Source: Zeugodacus cucurbitae
Lineage: Eukaryota; Arthropoda; Insecta; Diptera; Tephritidae
Length of the DNA: 64,000 nucleotides
Reading direction: 5' to 3'
Assembly: GCF_028554725.1 (NCBI RefSeq)
Contig: NC_071670.1
Span: 38,000,001-38,064,000 of the forward strand
Shown: positions 24,509 through 37,355 of the stretch, in pieces
Position numbering within the stretch: position 1 is the first letter of the stretch
Layout of the letters: every line of letters starts with the position of its first letter
Translations under genes and position numbers: made by a program
The notes under the pieces: model-generated
What the model was told of the DNA's origin: nothing
Database searches by the model: none
Seen by the model: the letters and a program-made list of their open reading frames with translations, nothing else

Positions 24509-25838
24509 GTAAGGAAGGGCTAAGTTCGGGTGTAACCGAACATTTTATACTCTCGCAATTTATTGATGTAATTTTATAAAGATAACACAATTCGACCCAT
24601 ATATTCGGTATAAAGTTGAATAGAATAACGAAAAGCATCATAAATAGTATATCGGTAATTCCTAAACCGATTTCACTCGTTTCCCCACCAAGATACAATG
24701 TATCGAAGACAATAGGCTCACTTAATTTAATATTACTTATAATTAGGTATATGGGATTTGGGGGAAGTTATGACCCGATTTTTACCATTTCAGGTACAGA
24801 GAGAAACTGTTATAAGAAAAAAATTCGATATCAGGGGCCTTGAAAAGTCATGGTTCGATGTTGACAATTTTTCCACAAGTGATATCACAGCTCAAATACA
24901 GTATTTGTGTGATCTTTTATTCCGCTATCTTCATTTGTTCCTAATGTATATATGTATTATAAAGTGAACGAATCAAAAGAATTCAAAATTGTGTTATATA
25001 TGAAGTAGACGTAGTTATGAACCGATTTCGCCCATATTCCACCCGTATCATCAGGGTGTCAAGAAAGTGTTATATACCGAATTTCATTGAAATCGATCGA
25101 ATAGTTCTTGAAATATGGTTTCATTTCCATTTTCCATTTCGTAAAAAAATCTGAGTGCAGCTTCCTTCTGCCATTTCTTATGTAAAGTTTGGTGTTTCTG
25201 ACGTTTTTCGTTAGTGAGTTAAGCACTTTTAGTAATTTTCAACCTAACCTTTGTATGGGAAGTGGGCGTGGTTATTATCCGATTTCTTTCATTTTTGGAC
25301 TGTGTAAGGAAATGGCTAATATAAACGACTGCAGAAAGTTTGGTTTATATAGCTTTATTGGTTTGCGAATTATATACAAAAAACCTATTTGGGGCGGGGT
25401 CACGCCCACTTTTCCAAAAAAATTACATCCAAAAGTGTCCCTCCCTAATGGGATCCTATGTTGCAAATTTCATTTTCATAACTTTATTTATGGCTTAGTT
25501 ATGACACTGTATAGGTTTTCGGTTTCCGCCATTTTGTGGGCGTGGCAGTGGACCGATTTTGCCCATTTTCAAAAGCAACCTCCTCAGGGTGCCAAGGAAC
25601 ATGTGTTCCAAGTTTTATTAGGATATCTTAATTTTTACTCAAGTTATCGCTTGCACGGATAGACGGATAGACGGACAGACGGACGGACAGGCATCCGGAT
25701 TTCAAATCCACTCGTAATCCTGATTATTCATGTATATATAACCCCACATCTAACTCTTATATTTCTTGGTGACACAAACAACCGTTATGTGAACAAAACT
25801 ATAATACTCTGTGCAACAGGTTGCGAGAGTATAAAAAA
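24509..25838 (-). repeat. dispersed repeat family B, copy 2 (reverse)
   Basis: The reverse complement of the family B layout. It opens GGGCTAAGTTCGGGTGTAAC, then TTTTATACTCTCGCAATTTA, and closes with GGTTGCGAGAGTATAAAAAA. A GACGGACAGACGG tract lies near 25665-25690. It is the most complete copy in the window. The 157-codon frame within it (25189-25662) is a shadow of the repeat. Confidence 0.85.
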
Positions 25839-28482
25839 GGCCTCTGTAGTGTCAAGCGCTTTGATCAGACCGCTAAGGACGTAAAAAAGGTCATAAGTTG
25901 GGTGATGCTGAATTCGAAGACTATACAGTTGAAATCTCAATTGTACCCTATCCCTGTATAATATTCAAACTTCAAATAAGGTAAACAAAGTGATTTCATT
26001 ATTCTATGAATTAAAAACCTATCCCTTCATTCAATAAAGCTCAAATACAAATCGTGAATGTTTCATCCGACTTACATTGTGTGAGACTCTTCAAAATTGA
26101 ATATAAAATTATAAACAATACGAGAGCATAAGCAATAAATAACAGAAACACTCAACTGAACTCTTCAAGATATTAATGCCTCCAACTTAACAACTTCAAA
26201 TCACATTTCAAAGTGGTTCAAGCATAATGCGGTCTCTCATTTGTAATCCGCTGAATTTAAATTGATTTCCCCACACTTAAGTGAGGCGTGGCAAGGTGAA
26301 GAGGTGCTTACCGAAAATTGTTAATTGCACGAGTTGGAATTACAACCGAAGTACACTTATCCACAGGCTACAGATGGAATACTTATAATTTCCTTGGAAA
26401 AAGTCGCTTTTGACTGCATACATTTCTTAAATATGTGCATCACAAATCATGGATATTCAAAATTCTCATTGTTGTTGCAAGCACAACAACAACAACAACC
26501 GATTACCATCAATAGCAACATCTTGAATTTATTGTCGGTCTAACTGAATGCCCTTGCCAAGTCACCCGCTCACTCCTCTCATTTTTTAACTGAGCTGTTT
26601 TGTATTTTATTTTTTATTTCTTTGTCTAAATAAGCACAAAATTCCTTAGCTGGGCAATTTTTTAAGTATTCGAATTACTTAAAACTTTTGAACATAAATT
26701 TTCGCTCAACAAGATTGAATTAGTGTTCGAGAGAGAGAGAGAGGAAGAGCAAGTGATTGAGCGGGAAAGAGAGCGCGCATGCTATGGCGCAAGAGTGAAA
26801 GCGAAAGTGAGGAATCTCAAGAAAGTTTAAAAGGAATTAAAATTATGTTCGTTTTACAGGCCATTACCAGCTGAATGGCTTGTTTTGTGTGTGACCTTGT
26901 GCTCCCGCTTGTCCGCAAGCACTTGAGATTTCATATTCAACGCCTTTTATGTGTTCGCCTTGGACAGTGCGTGCGCGGCTTGGGATGGGTGCGTGCCAAT
27001 ACATTTTATGGCAGTTGTGTTCCACTGCTACTGCATACTATTAAATAGTATGTAAATATGCTGTCGACGAGTAATAACGCATTAATGGTAAGTATAAAGG
27101 TCAGCGCAATTAACTTGAGACGATTTAAGAAGGCAGCAGCCGCATTAAAAGTTGTTAAAAAGAAATTGGGATTTATACGACGTTCAAGTTATTTTACAAT
27201 ATACTCACTATAAATAGGAAATTAAGTTATAAAATATTGTGGATAGCACTTAAAATGTTGTGCTGTTAGCTTTAAGTAGTGCTTTTAGGTTTATTATGCG
27301 GTTTATAAATTCATACAACTTATTTATTTAAATAGATTTAACGAATGCCTAGTGGAAAATGGTGAGGGATGAGGTATAGCCAAATGGTTAAGAAGTTAGT
27401 GGGTGCAATTCCGTATAAATTCATAGAGATAATTGTATTATATTTAATAAATGGAGGATCACAAATGCTTTACATTGCAAAAGTTGACTACTTCATTTGA
27501 AATTCTCAACTGGTTAATAAATAAATAAATTTAAATAGCTGATGTATACCCAAGAGAAATTTTCTGGTTATTCTAATTTGAACTTTTTTAAAATCTAATG
27601 ATCTTAAGATCTTATTTACTTTTACAAAAGCAAACAAAACCGAGAAGGTCCGATAGTGTAGTGAAGAGAGGAAAGCAATGAAGTAGAAGTGCTGAAGATA
27701 GAATATATTAATGATTCTGGTCCCACGTTTTGCATTTGCATTGAAGTTTGTTTTTTCTGTTGTGTGAAGAATTTCTTAGATTGGTTTCTCTAAATGTAAT
27801 ACCTAAGAGACCATGACAATTGAAAGAGTCATCCGGAAGGACCTTTTGTTTAATGAGTATCTTTCTCAGTATACTTTTAAAAGCTCCTGGAACTTTAACA
27901 TATTCAAGAGTTTTTCCCGCTAAGGTAAGTAGTCTTCAAAATAAAAGCAACAACAAAATTTTCGACAACATTTCTTACGATATAGTATACGGATAGTAAA
28001 GTTGTATGACCTTTACATTCAATCCTACTAAGTTTTGTTTTACATATGTATTATATTTTAGACGAAATTTACTATGGTGAATGACTCAAAGGGCAATTTA
28101 TTGCCAAAAATGAGAACACAGTGAACACCTCTAATCTTAGCGGCTGCTACAGAATACAGCTAAAAATTATATCGCCCTTCAGGGACAGGTATCAACAAAA
28201 AATATGTATTAAAAAAATTAGACTATTCAAACCCTGGTTATTTTTAATTTTCAATTCCCTTTATTTTTTGAACAGACTACGTATTCAAACAAACGCAGCC
28301 AACTTCGTATACAAGTCAAGTATTCCATTAGTATTTTAAATGAAATTCCCTACTTTCATTTAAGAACGTAGACAAATCCTGTAAACTTTATACTTCAGAT
28401 GCTATTTCTTACTCTTTTTTGATAAACAATTTGCCAAAGGGGGGTCCAAGGCTGTTGCTTCTTATTCATTGGTTATTAGTTT
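25839..28482. other. non-coding stretch, no gene seen
   Basis: No recognisable gene. Contains a GA-rich tract (listed separately) and AT-rich sequence. Confidence 0.4.
26728..26815 (+). repeat. GAGA-rich purine tract
   Basis: About 90 bp, nearly all purine on the plus strand, with GAGAGAGAGAGAGAGG at its start and further GAGAG and GAAAG units. Such tracts can bind GAGA factor in flies. Nothing else here shows a promoter. Confidence 0.4.
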
Positions 28483-30545
28483 TTGTGGGGTAAGTCCCAA
28501 ACCCTACGCACAGAGGATACGTGGTCTAAGAGCGGAAGTCGTGAGCTGCTTGAGCCACATGCAAAAGAATCGTTCCTGGCCACTCCCAAGGGAATGGCAG
28601 TCAGAAACTTTCTTCACTTACGTGAACTTCTGCATATGACTCCATCCTCCACGGACGGACTGGACGGTGTCAACATCCGATGAGACGGCACAAGGAGTTT
28701 TCGAGAGAAAGGTTTTGCGGAAGATTTATGGTCCCTTAAACAGCGGGGGCCGATAGATTGCCGGCAGAACTATTCAAATACGGCGGCGAAGAACTGATAA
28801 GGTGCATGCATCAGCTTCTTTGCAGAATATGGTCGGAAGAAAGCATGCCTGACGATTGGAATCTCAGTGTGCTCTGCCCAATCCATAAAAAGGGAGATCC
28901 CACAATCGTCGCCAATTACCGTGGGATCAGCCTCCTAAATATCGCATACAAGGTTCTATCGAGCGTACTGTGTGAAAGACTAAAGCCCACCGTCAACGAA
29001 CTGATTGGACCTTATCAGTGTGGCTTTAGACCTGGAAAATCGACAACTGACCAGATATTCACCATGCGCCAAATCTTGGAGAAGACCCGTGAAAATAGGA
29101 TCGACACACACCACCTTTTTGTCGATTTTAAAGCTGCTTTCGACAGCACGAAAAGGAGTTGCCTTTACGCCGCGATGTCTGAATTTGGTATCCCCGCAAA
29201 ACTAATACGGCTGTGTAAATTGACGTTGAGCAACACCAAAAGCTCCGTCAGGATCGGGAAGGACCTCTCCGAGCCGTTCGATACCAGACGAGGTTTCAGA
29301 CAAGGTGACTCACTCTCGTGCGACTTCTTTAACCTGATGCTGGAAAAAATTATAAGAGCTGCAGAGCTAAACCGAGAAGGTACAATCTTTTACAAGAGTG
29401 TATAGCTCCTGGCGTACGCCGATGATATTGATATCATCGGAAGCAACAACCGCGCCGTTTGTTCAGCTTTTTCCCGCATGGATAAGGAGGCGAAGCGAAT
29501 GGGTCTGGAGGTGAATGAGGACAAGACGAAATATCTCCTGTCATCAAACAAACAGTCGGCGCATTCGCGTCTGTTGACGTCACTGTTGACAGTCATAACT
29601 TCGAGGTCGTAGATAATTTCGTATACCTGGTAACCAGCATCAACAACACGAACAATGTCAGCCTCGAAATCCAGCGCAGAATAACTCTTGCCAACAGGTG
29701 CTACTTTGGACTGAGTAGGCAATTGAACAGTAAAGTCCTCTCTCGACGAACCAAAATCAAGCTCTACAAGTCGCTTATCATTCCCGTCCTGCTTTACGGT
29801 GCAGAAGCTTGGACGATGTCAACATCAGATGAGACGACACTAGGAGTTTTCGAGAGGAAAATTTTGCGTAAGATTTATGGTCCTCAGAACATTGGCAACG
29901 GCGAATACCGCAGACGATGGAACGATGAGCTGTACGAGTAATACGACGACATTGACATAGTTCAGCGTATAAAAAGACAGCGGCTACGCTGGCTAGGTCA
30001 TGTTGTCCGAATGGACGAAAACACTCCAGCCCTGAAAGTGTTCGATGCAGTACCCGCCGGAGGAAGCCGAGGAAGGGGAAGGCCTCCACTCCGTTGGAGG
30101 GACCAGGTGGAGACCGACCTGGTTACACTTGGGATCTCCAACTGGCGCCGAACTGCGAAGGAGAGAGAGAGGTGGCGCACTATCGTCGATTCGGCTATAA
30201 CCGGCTAAATGGTTGCAACGCCAATCACATACATAAACATTGGCAACGGCGAATACCGCAGAAGATGGAATGATGAGCTGTATGTGTTGTTCGACGATAT
30301 AGACATAGTCCAGTGAATAAAAAGACAACGGCTACGCTGGCTGGGTCATGTTGTTCGAATGGACGAAAGTGCCCCAGCTCTGAAGGTTTTCTGAGTAAGA
30401 GGGAGACCTCCACTCCGATGGAAGGACCAGGTGGAGAAGGACCTGTCTTCACTTGGTTTTACCAATTGGCGCCAAACTGCCAAAAGGAGAGATGCGTTGT
30501 GGACTCGGCTATATCCGCGTAAGCGGTTTTTACGCCAGTCATGAA
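28483..30545 (+). mobile_element. non-LTR retrotransposon (LINE), rearranged and inactive
   Basis: The reverse transcriptase core runs from 28758 to 29402 in one frame. It includes CPIHKKGDPTIVANYRGISL, QCGFRPGKSTTDQIF, HLFVDFKAAFDS and RRGFRQGDSLSCDFFNLML. After a stop at 29403 the same frame gives LLAYADDIDIIGS, the YADD catalytic motif. Frameshifts follow. Then come KLYKSLIIPVLLYGAEAWT (about 29756), RLRWLGHVVRMDENTPAL (about 29980) and a GRGRPPLRWRDQVE tail ending at 30208. From 30229 a second, more decayed copy of the same 3' end (matching 29889 onwards) is joined directly, ending GAAGAAGAAGAA at about 30551. Upstream, 28650-28735 repeats a piece of the C-terminal region. The endonuclease is missing. 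The clade is probably RTE-like but not certain. Confidence 0.85.
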
Positions 30546-30555
30546 GAAGAAGAAT

Positions 30556-32228
30556 TTGCCAAAGCGGCCTACAATCATTTATTTTTTACCTTTCTTCATA
30601 ATTCAAAAACCAAACGGCATATATTTGGAATCATAAAATTGTTTCAATGATCAGTAGAACAGAAAAACAAAAACTTCGAGGAAATTTCAGAACCGAATAC
30701 TGAATTATTTTATAAGGTGCGACTAAGCTTACTAACCCAATAAAAATATTGCCGAATTAAACATATTTAGCTTAAATAAGACAAGGCAGGAAAATATGGA
30801 CTGAAAAAGTATTGATTTTGTATTTCGTCGAAAAATATCCCTATATCCGATAGCTTTTCATCTACTGACTTTCAATTATCGGAGAAAAAACTCAGTAAGC
30901 TAATGTTGAAGAGTTTGCTCTCTATACAAAACATTTATTTACAAGTAAATATTTCTCCATCTAGCCAACCAATCAGTACCAACCAATCAGTACCAAACCA
31001 ACTTCAGTAAAATTTTGAATTAATTAAATTGCAACAATTACTGGCATACGCCCACATACTTGCAGGCAATGTCTCATTGGCATTGCTTTTACGAACATAA
31101 TAAATACAAATGTGAATAAATGAGGGAGGAAGATTCAATTGCAAGTTAAAAATGTTGCTGTTGGCTAACATTGGCTTACATAGACATTGCATTTGTTGTT
31201 GTATTGCATTACTTTAAAGCTCATCCAGCGTAACTTTTCGAGCTTTCATAGCTTTCACACACCAAATAGAGAAAGTTGCATTTGGCATTGCACTAATTGT
31301 TTTGCAGCTGCTGTCTACATGTCTACACACCACTCCACCGGCTTACAATCAATGTAGTAATTTGGCTTTTTGGCAGTTGCTACTACTCTTCTTACACTAG
31401 ACGTAAGCACATACTTTCTATTATCCTTACAGTTTTGCCGCATTGCCAACAAAATGCTGCACATTTAATTGTAAACTCTCGAATTTGAACTGCGCTGCAC
31501 GGACACGCTCCACTTTCGGCCTTAACTGAGTATTTATTTTTATTATTGTACCAATACTTTTACTGCATTCCATTACATTACGCAACAGCATAAAAAAAAA
31601 AATAAAAAAACGCTGCAGTGGCACGACACAATGCCGAGCGTTTGGACTTTGACTGGCCATAAAATGGCTTCGGTGCACTAATGTTAGTGTGTGTAAATAT
31701 GCAAAATATCAAAACAACTGTATAAACAATTATATTAAAAGTTTTCTTTAGCGACATGTTCGAAACTATTCAAATTAAATTTTCCATTTGCTAAAACCGA
31801 AGCTAAAATGTGTAATGCAACGATAAACCGATTCAACAGCGTTTTTGCTTTTATTTCGTTTTTTGTTGTTGTTTTTGCATATTTCTTCTTTTGTTTTTTG
31901 CTTTTGTTTGAAAATGTTGGTAAATGCTTTTTGGCAAAAGCTATCAAAACAATCTCTTTCTCATTTTTCATTGTTCTACAAATGTCGGTTCCAACGGTTG
32001 CACCCACAGCGGCAGCAAAAAGGAAACTGTTTTGGGCCCGTTGGTAGCTTGTTGCTTATAGCTTGTTGTAAAAATATGCATATAACACAGTATTAACAGA
32101 TATATACAAATATATATTTTGATTATCAAAACGATGAAATAGTTAGGGCCCCACTCACTATCTAATGAATTGTGTACCTAGCTGAGATTAAGCAGGAAAT
32201 TTAACGTAAAAGTCCATTAGATGATGCC
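30556..32228. other. non-coding stretch, no gene seen
   Basis: AT-rich, with T-rich and A-rich runs at 31590-31610 and 31850-31920. No recognisable gene. Confidence 0.45.
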
Positions 32229-32231
32229 TTA

Positions 32232-32366
32232 GGCTCAACCCACACCGGATTAGTCAAAACGTCTTTGACTAATAAGACACAAAAACATATTTTGATCCAG
32301 CCCAAACCAAGCGTTGTCATATCGGACAAGAAAATACTTCCTGTCTAATCCGGTGTGGGCAGAGCC
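32232..32366. mobile_element. Harbinger-like MITE, 135 bp
   Basis: The left end is GGCTCAACCCACACCGGATT. The right end, reversed, is GGCTCTGCCCACACCGGATT. TTA flanks both sides (32229-32231 and 32367-32369), as expected for the TWA target of PIF/Harbinger elements. A second, longer and more decayed relative lies at 62091-62277 in the opposite orientation. No coding capacity. Confidence 0.8.
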
Positions 32367-32369
32367 TTA

Positions 32370-33045
32370 AGCACCATATTAGGAATTAAGAGCCAATTAA
32401 GACATTCAAGAACCTTATTTCTGAAGGTTATCTATATTTGAAAGAATTATAAATTTTAACACCGATTCCTGAGACAGGAAAGAGTCCTCGACTATCCACA
32501 ACAACAATTTTGTTATATTTTTATTTTTATATTATTTACTTATTATTGATAATTTTTCAGGATCACCCTCGAACCTTTACCAAACTAAAAACACTTTATG
32601 AATCTAGAAGGAATCGGATGAAATCACTTCAAATTTTACATTTTTTTAATCCCATCGGTTTATTTTGCTTTCTAGAAATTTAAAATGGCAATAATATACC
32701 CTAAGGAGCAAAGTAAGGTAGAAACAGCCAGTACATAAGTGCGCCAACGTCCCTTATAATGATATACATATAAAGTAAATATCGGAAGATGACTAGGTAC
32801 AACCAAGATAAATGGTACACGTAGATTCATTACCCTCCGATTTATTCGAAATTCACATTTGATTCACATGAGATTTTTGTATCTTTCTTTCCCCAATAAT
32901 AATATGATGAAAATATGTTACAATATGAAGAAGAAGAATAGATATTCCGACTATGGAAACCTAGTAGATTCACTTTGAGATTCTAAGCTGTGATTGAGTC
33001 CCTTCCAAATATTATAGGAAAATAATTCTTCCAACGATCGGAAAT
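32370..33045. other. non-coding stretch, no gene seen
   Basis: AT-rich sequence without recognisable features. Confidence 0.45.
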
Positions 33046-33049
33046 ACAG

Positions 33050-33830
33050 AACAGTCTACAGTCTGGCTGCTATTAAGACAGCGGTGGATATATTGCTTTG
33101 GAACGCAGCAACATTTAGAGAGGTGACGATCCAGTCTGATAGTAGAGCGGCATTACTAGCCTTGAGTTCGCTGACTATGCGCTCGAGACTGGTTAAAGAG
33201 TGCTTATCTCCACTATCAGTGGCGTCGTTATACTTTTCGATTAAACTAGTCTGGACTCCTGGCCACAGCGGAATCGCATGAATTTGTAAGGCTGATGAGC
33301 TTGCAAGGTGATGCACTTATGTCTTACTGCTAGTAGAATGGAAACATGTAGGATCACCGTTGGCATATTGCGGTTTTCTAGTGCTCAAGTGACTAGGACA
33401 AGTTATCAGCTGAGCTGGGCTAGTCACTAGCGCTTGCGCAGTCGCCAGATCCTTCGAGCTTAAGGTGAATCGCAGGAGGTCTACCGAGCTTTCAGTAAAG
33501 TTCACCTCTCCTTAGTCTTAGGGATTGTAATCTTACCGTGTGCTAACAGTAGAAGTTGCATGGAGGAGGACGAGGTGTAATCATTTCATCACTTTCTCAT
33601 GAATCGTCAAGATAAAGATTTCTCGGATCTAACTTTTTCGAAAAACCTCGCGAAATAGCGGATATAGAAGTGGAAAATCTCTGTAGATTTGTAGTCGGTT
33701 CAGGGCGCTTTATCGAGTCCTAATACCCAATCCCTGGCTTCACAAAGAACTGTCTTTCATAGTATACGTGTGTTTCCCTCTGGTGAACAGCGTTACAAAT
33801 TAACCTAACCTAACCTACAGAAAAAAACGC
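33050..33830 (+). pseudogene. LINE 3' part: RNase H domain and tail, degenerate
   Basis: The plus strand encodes FREVTIQSDSRAALLALSSL, then KLVWTPGHSGIA and CKADELAR. These RNase H motifs match the minus-strand copy at 9992-10775. Stops and frameshifts break the tail. The 3' end closes with TTAACCTAACCTAACCTACA at about 33807-33826, followed by a short A run. The reverse transcriptase part is missing, as is usual for a 5'-truncated LINE insertion. Confidence 0.75.
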
Positions 33831-33890
33831 TTCATGAAAAATCATCCGGTGCTCGAATACATGCGATTAAGACTTGTTTCCACTAATTTT

Positions 33891-34796
33891 TATACCCTGA
33901 ACAGGGTATATTAACTTTGTCACGAAGTTTGTAACACCCAGAAGGAAGCGTCGGAGGCCCTATAAAGTATACACATAAATGATCAGTAAGTTGTGCTGAG
34001 TCGATTTAGCCATGTCCGTCTGCCTGTCCGTCCGTCTGTCTGTATATATATGAACTAGTCCTTCAGTTTTTAAGATATCATTTTGAAATTTTGTAGATGT
34101 TATTTTCTCTTCAAGGTGGTGCTCATTTGTCGGAACTGCCGATATCGGATCACTATATCATATAGCTGCCATACAAACTGAACGATCGGAATCAAGGGCT
34201 TATATGGAAAACTTCCGCATTTTACTACATATCTTCACGAAATTTGGTGTGAGTTATTGTTCATAGAAATAATTTAATCTCCGAAAAAATTGTTCAGATC
34301 GGTTCATTATAGCATATAGCTGCCATACAAACCGAACGATCAGAATCAAGGGTTTGTATGGAAAACTTCCGCATTTTACTACATATCCACACGAAAGTTA
34401 GTGTGAGTTATTTTTCATAGAAATAATTTAATCTCCGAAAAAATTGTTCAGATCGGTTCACTATAGCATATAGCTGCCATACAAACCAAACGATAGGAAT
34501 CAATGGCTTGTATGGAAAATTTTCGCATTTGACGTGGTATCTTCATGAAATTTAACATGGATTACTGCTTAAGGTAATAATATAATCTCCGAAGAAATTG
34601 TTCCAATCGGTTAACTATATAACCTTAACGTTTCTTACAAATAACCCGGCTAAAAAGAATTAGTAAAATGTTTTCTTTTTTTTACTTACATTTTCTTACG
34701 TCTTTAGATTTGCTTAAACACATAGTTACTAAAAGAAATGCACCTGTGAAGGGTATATTAGCTTCGGTACAGCTGAAGTTAACGTTTTTTCTTGTT
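33891..34796 (+). repeat. dispersed repeat family A, copy 2, with 154-bp tandem units
   Basis: Opens TATACCCTGAACAGGGTATA and closes GTGAAGGGTATATTAGCTTCG, then TTAACGTTTTTTCTTG, like the copy at 5556. Inside, the block around TTTAATCTCCGAAAAAATTG recurs with starts near 34271, 34425 and 34579. That is an exact 154-bp spacing, and units become more diverged to the right. The copy at 5556 has one such unit. Confidence 0.85.
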
Positions 34797-36340
34797 TTTT
34801 TTTTATATCGAATGGAATATGTTACGAAAAAAGTTATGCAAAATTATTAAATTTGAGAAGAATTGATTTTCGGGGCTTATATTTTTATTTAACCCTATAC
34901 TTCTCCATGTACATATGTATATATATGTATATCTGTGAGTATTTTAAAAATTCTAATCAACACAAACAAAACAAGTATATAATTTCAACTAGGATACAAA
35001 CGATTGTATGTGGCAAGTAATTTATGCTCAGCTCTTTGTGTTAGTTTTTATGCGCACTGGGTTACAGACTTAATTGAAATTTCTTAATTTCATTACGAAC
35101 TCTTTGTATTTACCCTCTTAGGCACAGACACACTTTCTATTTTCCACACACCAATATCCAGTCGTTATTTTCAAAGTACAGAGAACCTCTATAATTGCAG
35201 AGGTCATTTCTTGAATTTTGATCAAATTGAGTATGTAAAGATTGTTGGCTCAACGTAAGCGGAGGCGATCCAAAATTGCATTGTCAGTTTGCTTTTATGT
35301 CGAAATGAGGAATTTCATCAACACATACTCCCACACATCCTCACACCTACTCATATGTAAGCACATGTGAAGGCACATAAACACTTAATTCGCCATTGTT
35401 TTCGTGCTTCAACATTTCAGCAACACATTTCACTCTCTCTCTCTCTCCCTTCACTCCAATCCAATCCAAGCACTTCATTTGTCCGAAAGCACAAAAATGT
35501 GTGAATTTACTGCAAGTTTTCGGTCAGTTTTGTTTATACAGTGTGCGGTCGACCATCAACGGCAAAGTAAACATTCCGTAGAGTTTAGCAAGGCTATTGT
35601 TTTTATTGGTGTTTTGCAAGAATTTATGAACCTTTCATAGAAATTGAATTTTAAAAGTAATGCCGAGTAATTAAGAAATACATACAAGTGAGGGTGTATG
35701 AGTTTGGAACGCTTGGAAAATTTAAGGGAAAGCTTTCATTTTCTTTTGTTTCCATTTAGGGAACTGCATGAATGTAGAATGAACTAATGAGAAGTGGAGA
35801 AATCTAGCAGTTATCCCGTAGTAGGATGAACTGTCATAGCGGTTTTTGGCTTCACTAGTGTTACAATGCTTGAAGAAAACTCAATTAGGAAGTTTTTAAA
35901 ATCAACTCAATTATTTCCATTAGCAGGTTAAATCTAATTCACAGAACTGGTATTTTAACTATATAGATCAGTTGTCCGATCTATACTTGGTCTTTAATGG
36001 AATTTGTTCGGCCTTTATAGATAAGAAAGCAAAGCAAAATATGTCCTGACGGAAAATATTAACACGATCCCATATTGGCAGAGCGCTGATTGAAAGTGCA
36101 TGAGATATCTTAACAGTATACATCTTAAAATACTGCATGGGTTATTTCCTGTATGAAATATTGGGCATGAGAAAACCCATCGATAGAATTTGGAACCACT
36201 GGTATCGACACCTTAAAGAAGGTCAGAACGGTCACAGGCTCTACTATGCCGAATTACTGGACCGATTCCAAGCTTGTGAAAGTCATACACCGACCAGAAA
36301 TTTGAGTCTAATAATGAAGTTATCGCCGCAGTGGAGGCCT
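34797..36340. other. non-coding stretch, no gene seen
   Basis: No recognisable gene. A CT run lies at 35432-35448. The frames at 35396-35640 overlap each other and are unrecognised. Confidence 0.4.
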
Positions 36341-36344
36341 TTCT

Positions 36345-37355
36345 CGCAAAGAGAGTATAATAATTTTGTTCACATAACGGTTGTTTGCAACACCTAAAAC
36401 TGATCGAGCTAGTTATATATACCAAACTGATCAGGGTGACTAGTAGATTTGAAATCCGGATGTCTGCCCGTCTCTACCTCTGTCCGTGTGTGCAAGCTAT
36501 AACTTGAGTAAAAATTTATATATCTTGATAAATCACCATAAGAAGGTTGGTATTGTTAACGAAATCGAACCATTACCACGCCCACAAAATGGCAATAATC
36601 GAAAACGCATAAATTGCTATAACTAAGCCATACATAAAGCCATACATAAGCAAATTAAAATTTGGTAGAAAGGATCAAAATATGAAGGGTCATATTTGGA
36701 TGTAATTTTATTGGAAAAGTGTGCGTGGTCGAAAACTTTAGAAGTTATATAAAACAAACTCCCTATAGTAATTTCCTTCAGGCACTTCCTAATACAGTCT
36801 AAAAGAGGAGGAAATCGATTCACAACCACGCCTACTTCTCATATACAACAACTTTGAAGTCCAACCGATTCATTCACTTTAAAATACATATATGTATAAG
36901 TCAAGCACCCGTAAAGATATCGGAACAAAACTATGCACAAATACTTTATTTCTATTGTGCAATAGCCCGTATAAAAATAGGACTATAACTTTTCAAGGTC
37001 ACCGATATCGAAAATAAGGACCTCGAAGTTTGCGGATAATATCTTCAAACAGTGTGCGTCTGTGTCAAAAATTGGCAAAATCCTCTAGCCCCCATATATC
37101 TCATATTCGGACCTTCCAGTGGAGTTTATACAGTATAGAACGATTAGTTTGTGAGATATCTTCGTAAACTTAAGTAAACGAAAAATCTTGGATATAATGT
37201 AGCTTGGTGGCAAAAATAGTTGAAATTGGTCCAGGAATTACCCCAGTCCCCATATGCTTTATATAATGATGTTTGTTTTCTAGTATTTTTTATGCCGAAT
37301 TGTGGGTTATTTTAACATAATAAAATCAATAAATTGCGAGAGTGTAAAGTGTTCG
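36345..37355 (+). repeat. dispersed repeat family B, copy 3
   Basis: From AAAGAGAGTATAATAATTTT to AAATTGCGAGAGTGTAAAG, with internal blocks colinear with copy 1, but diverged. The first bases of the left end are changed or lost. Confidence 0.75.

Noticed and set aside
25189..25662. 157-codon open frame
   Set aside because: Lies wholly inside repeat B copy 2, is rich in repeat-derived motifs, and is not kept in other copies.
27370..27415. tRNA-like stretch (TATAGCCAAATGGTTAAGA, then GGTGCAATTCC)
   Set aside because: The two boxes are too close together, and the arms do not pair. At best it is a relic.
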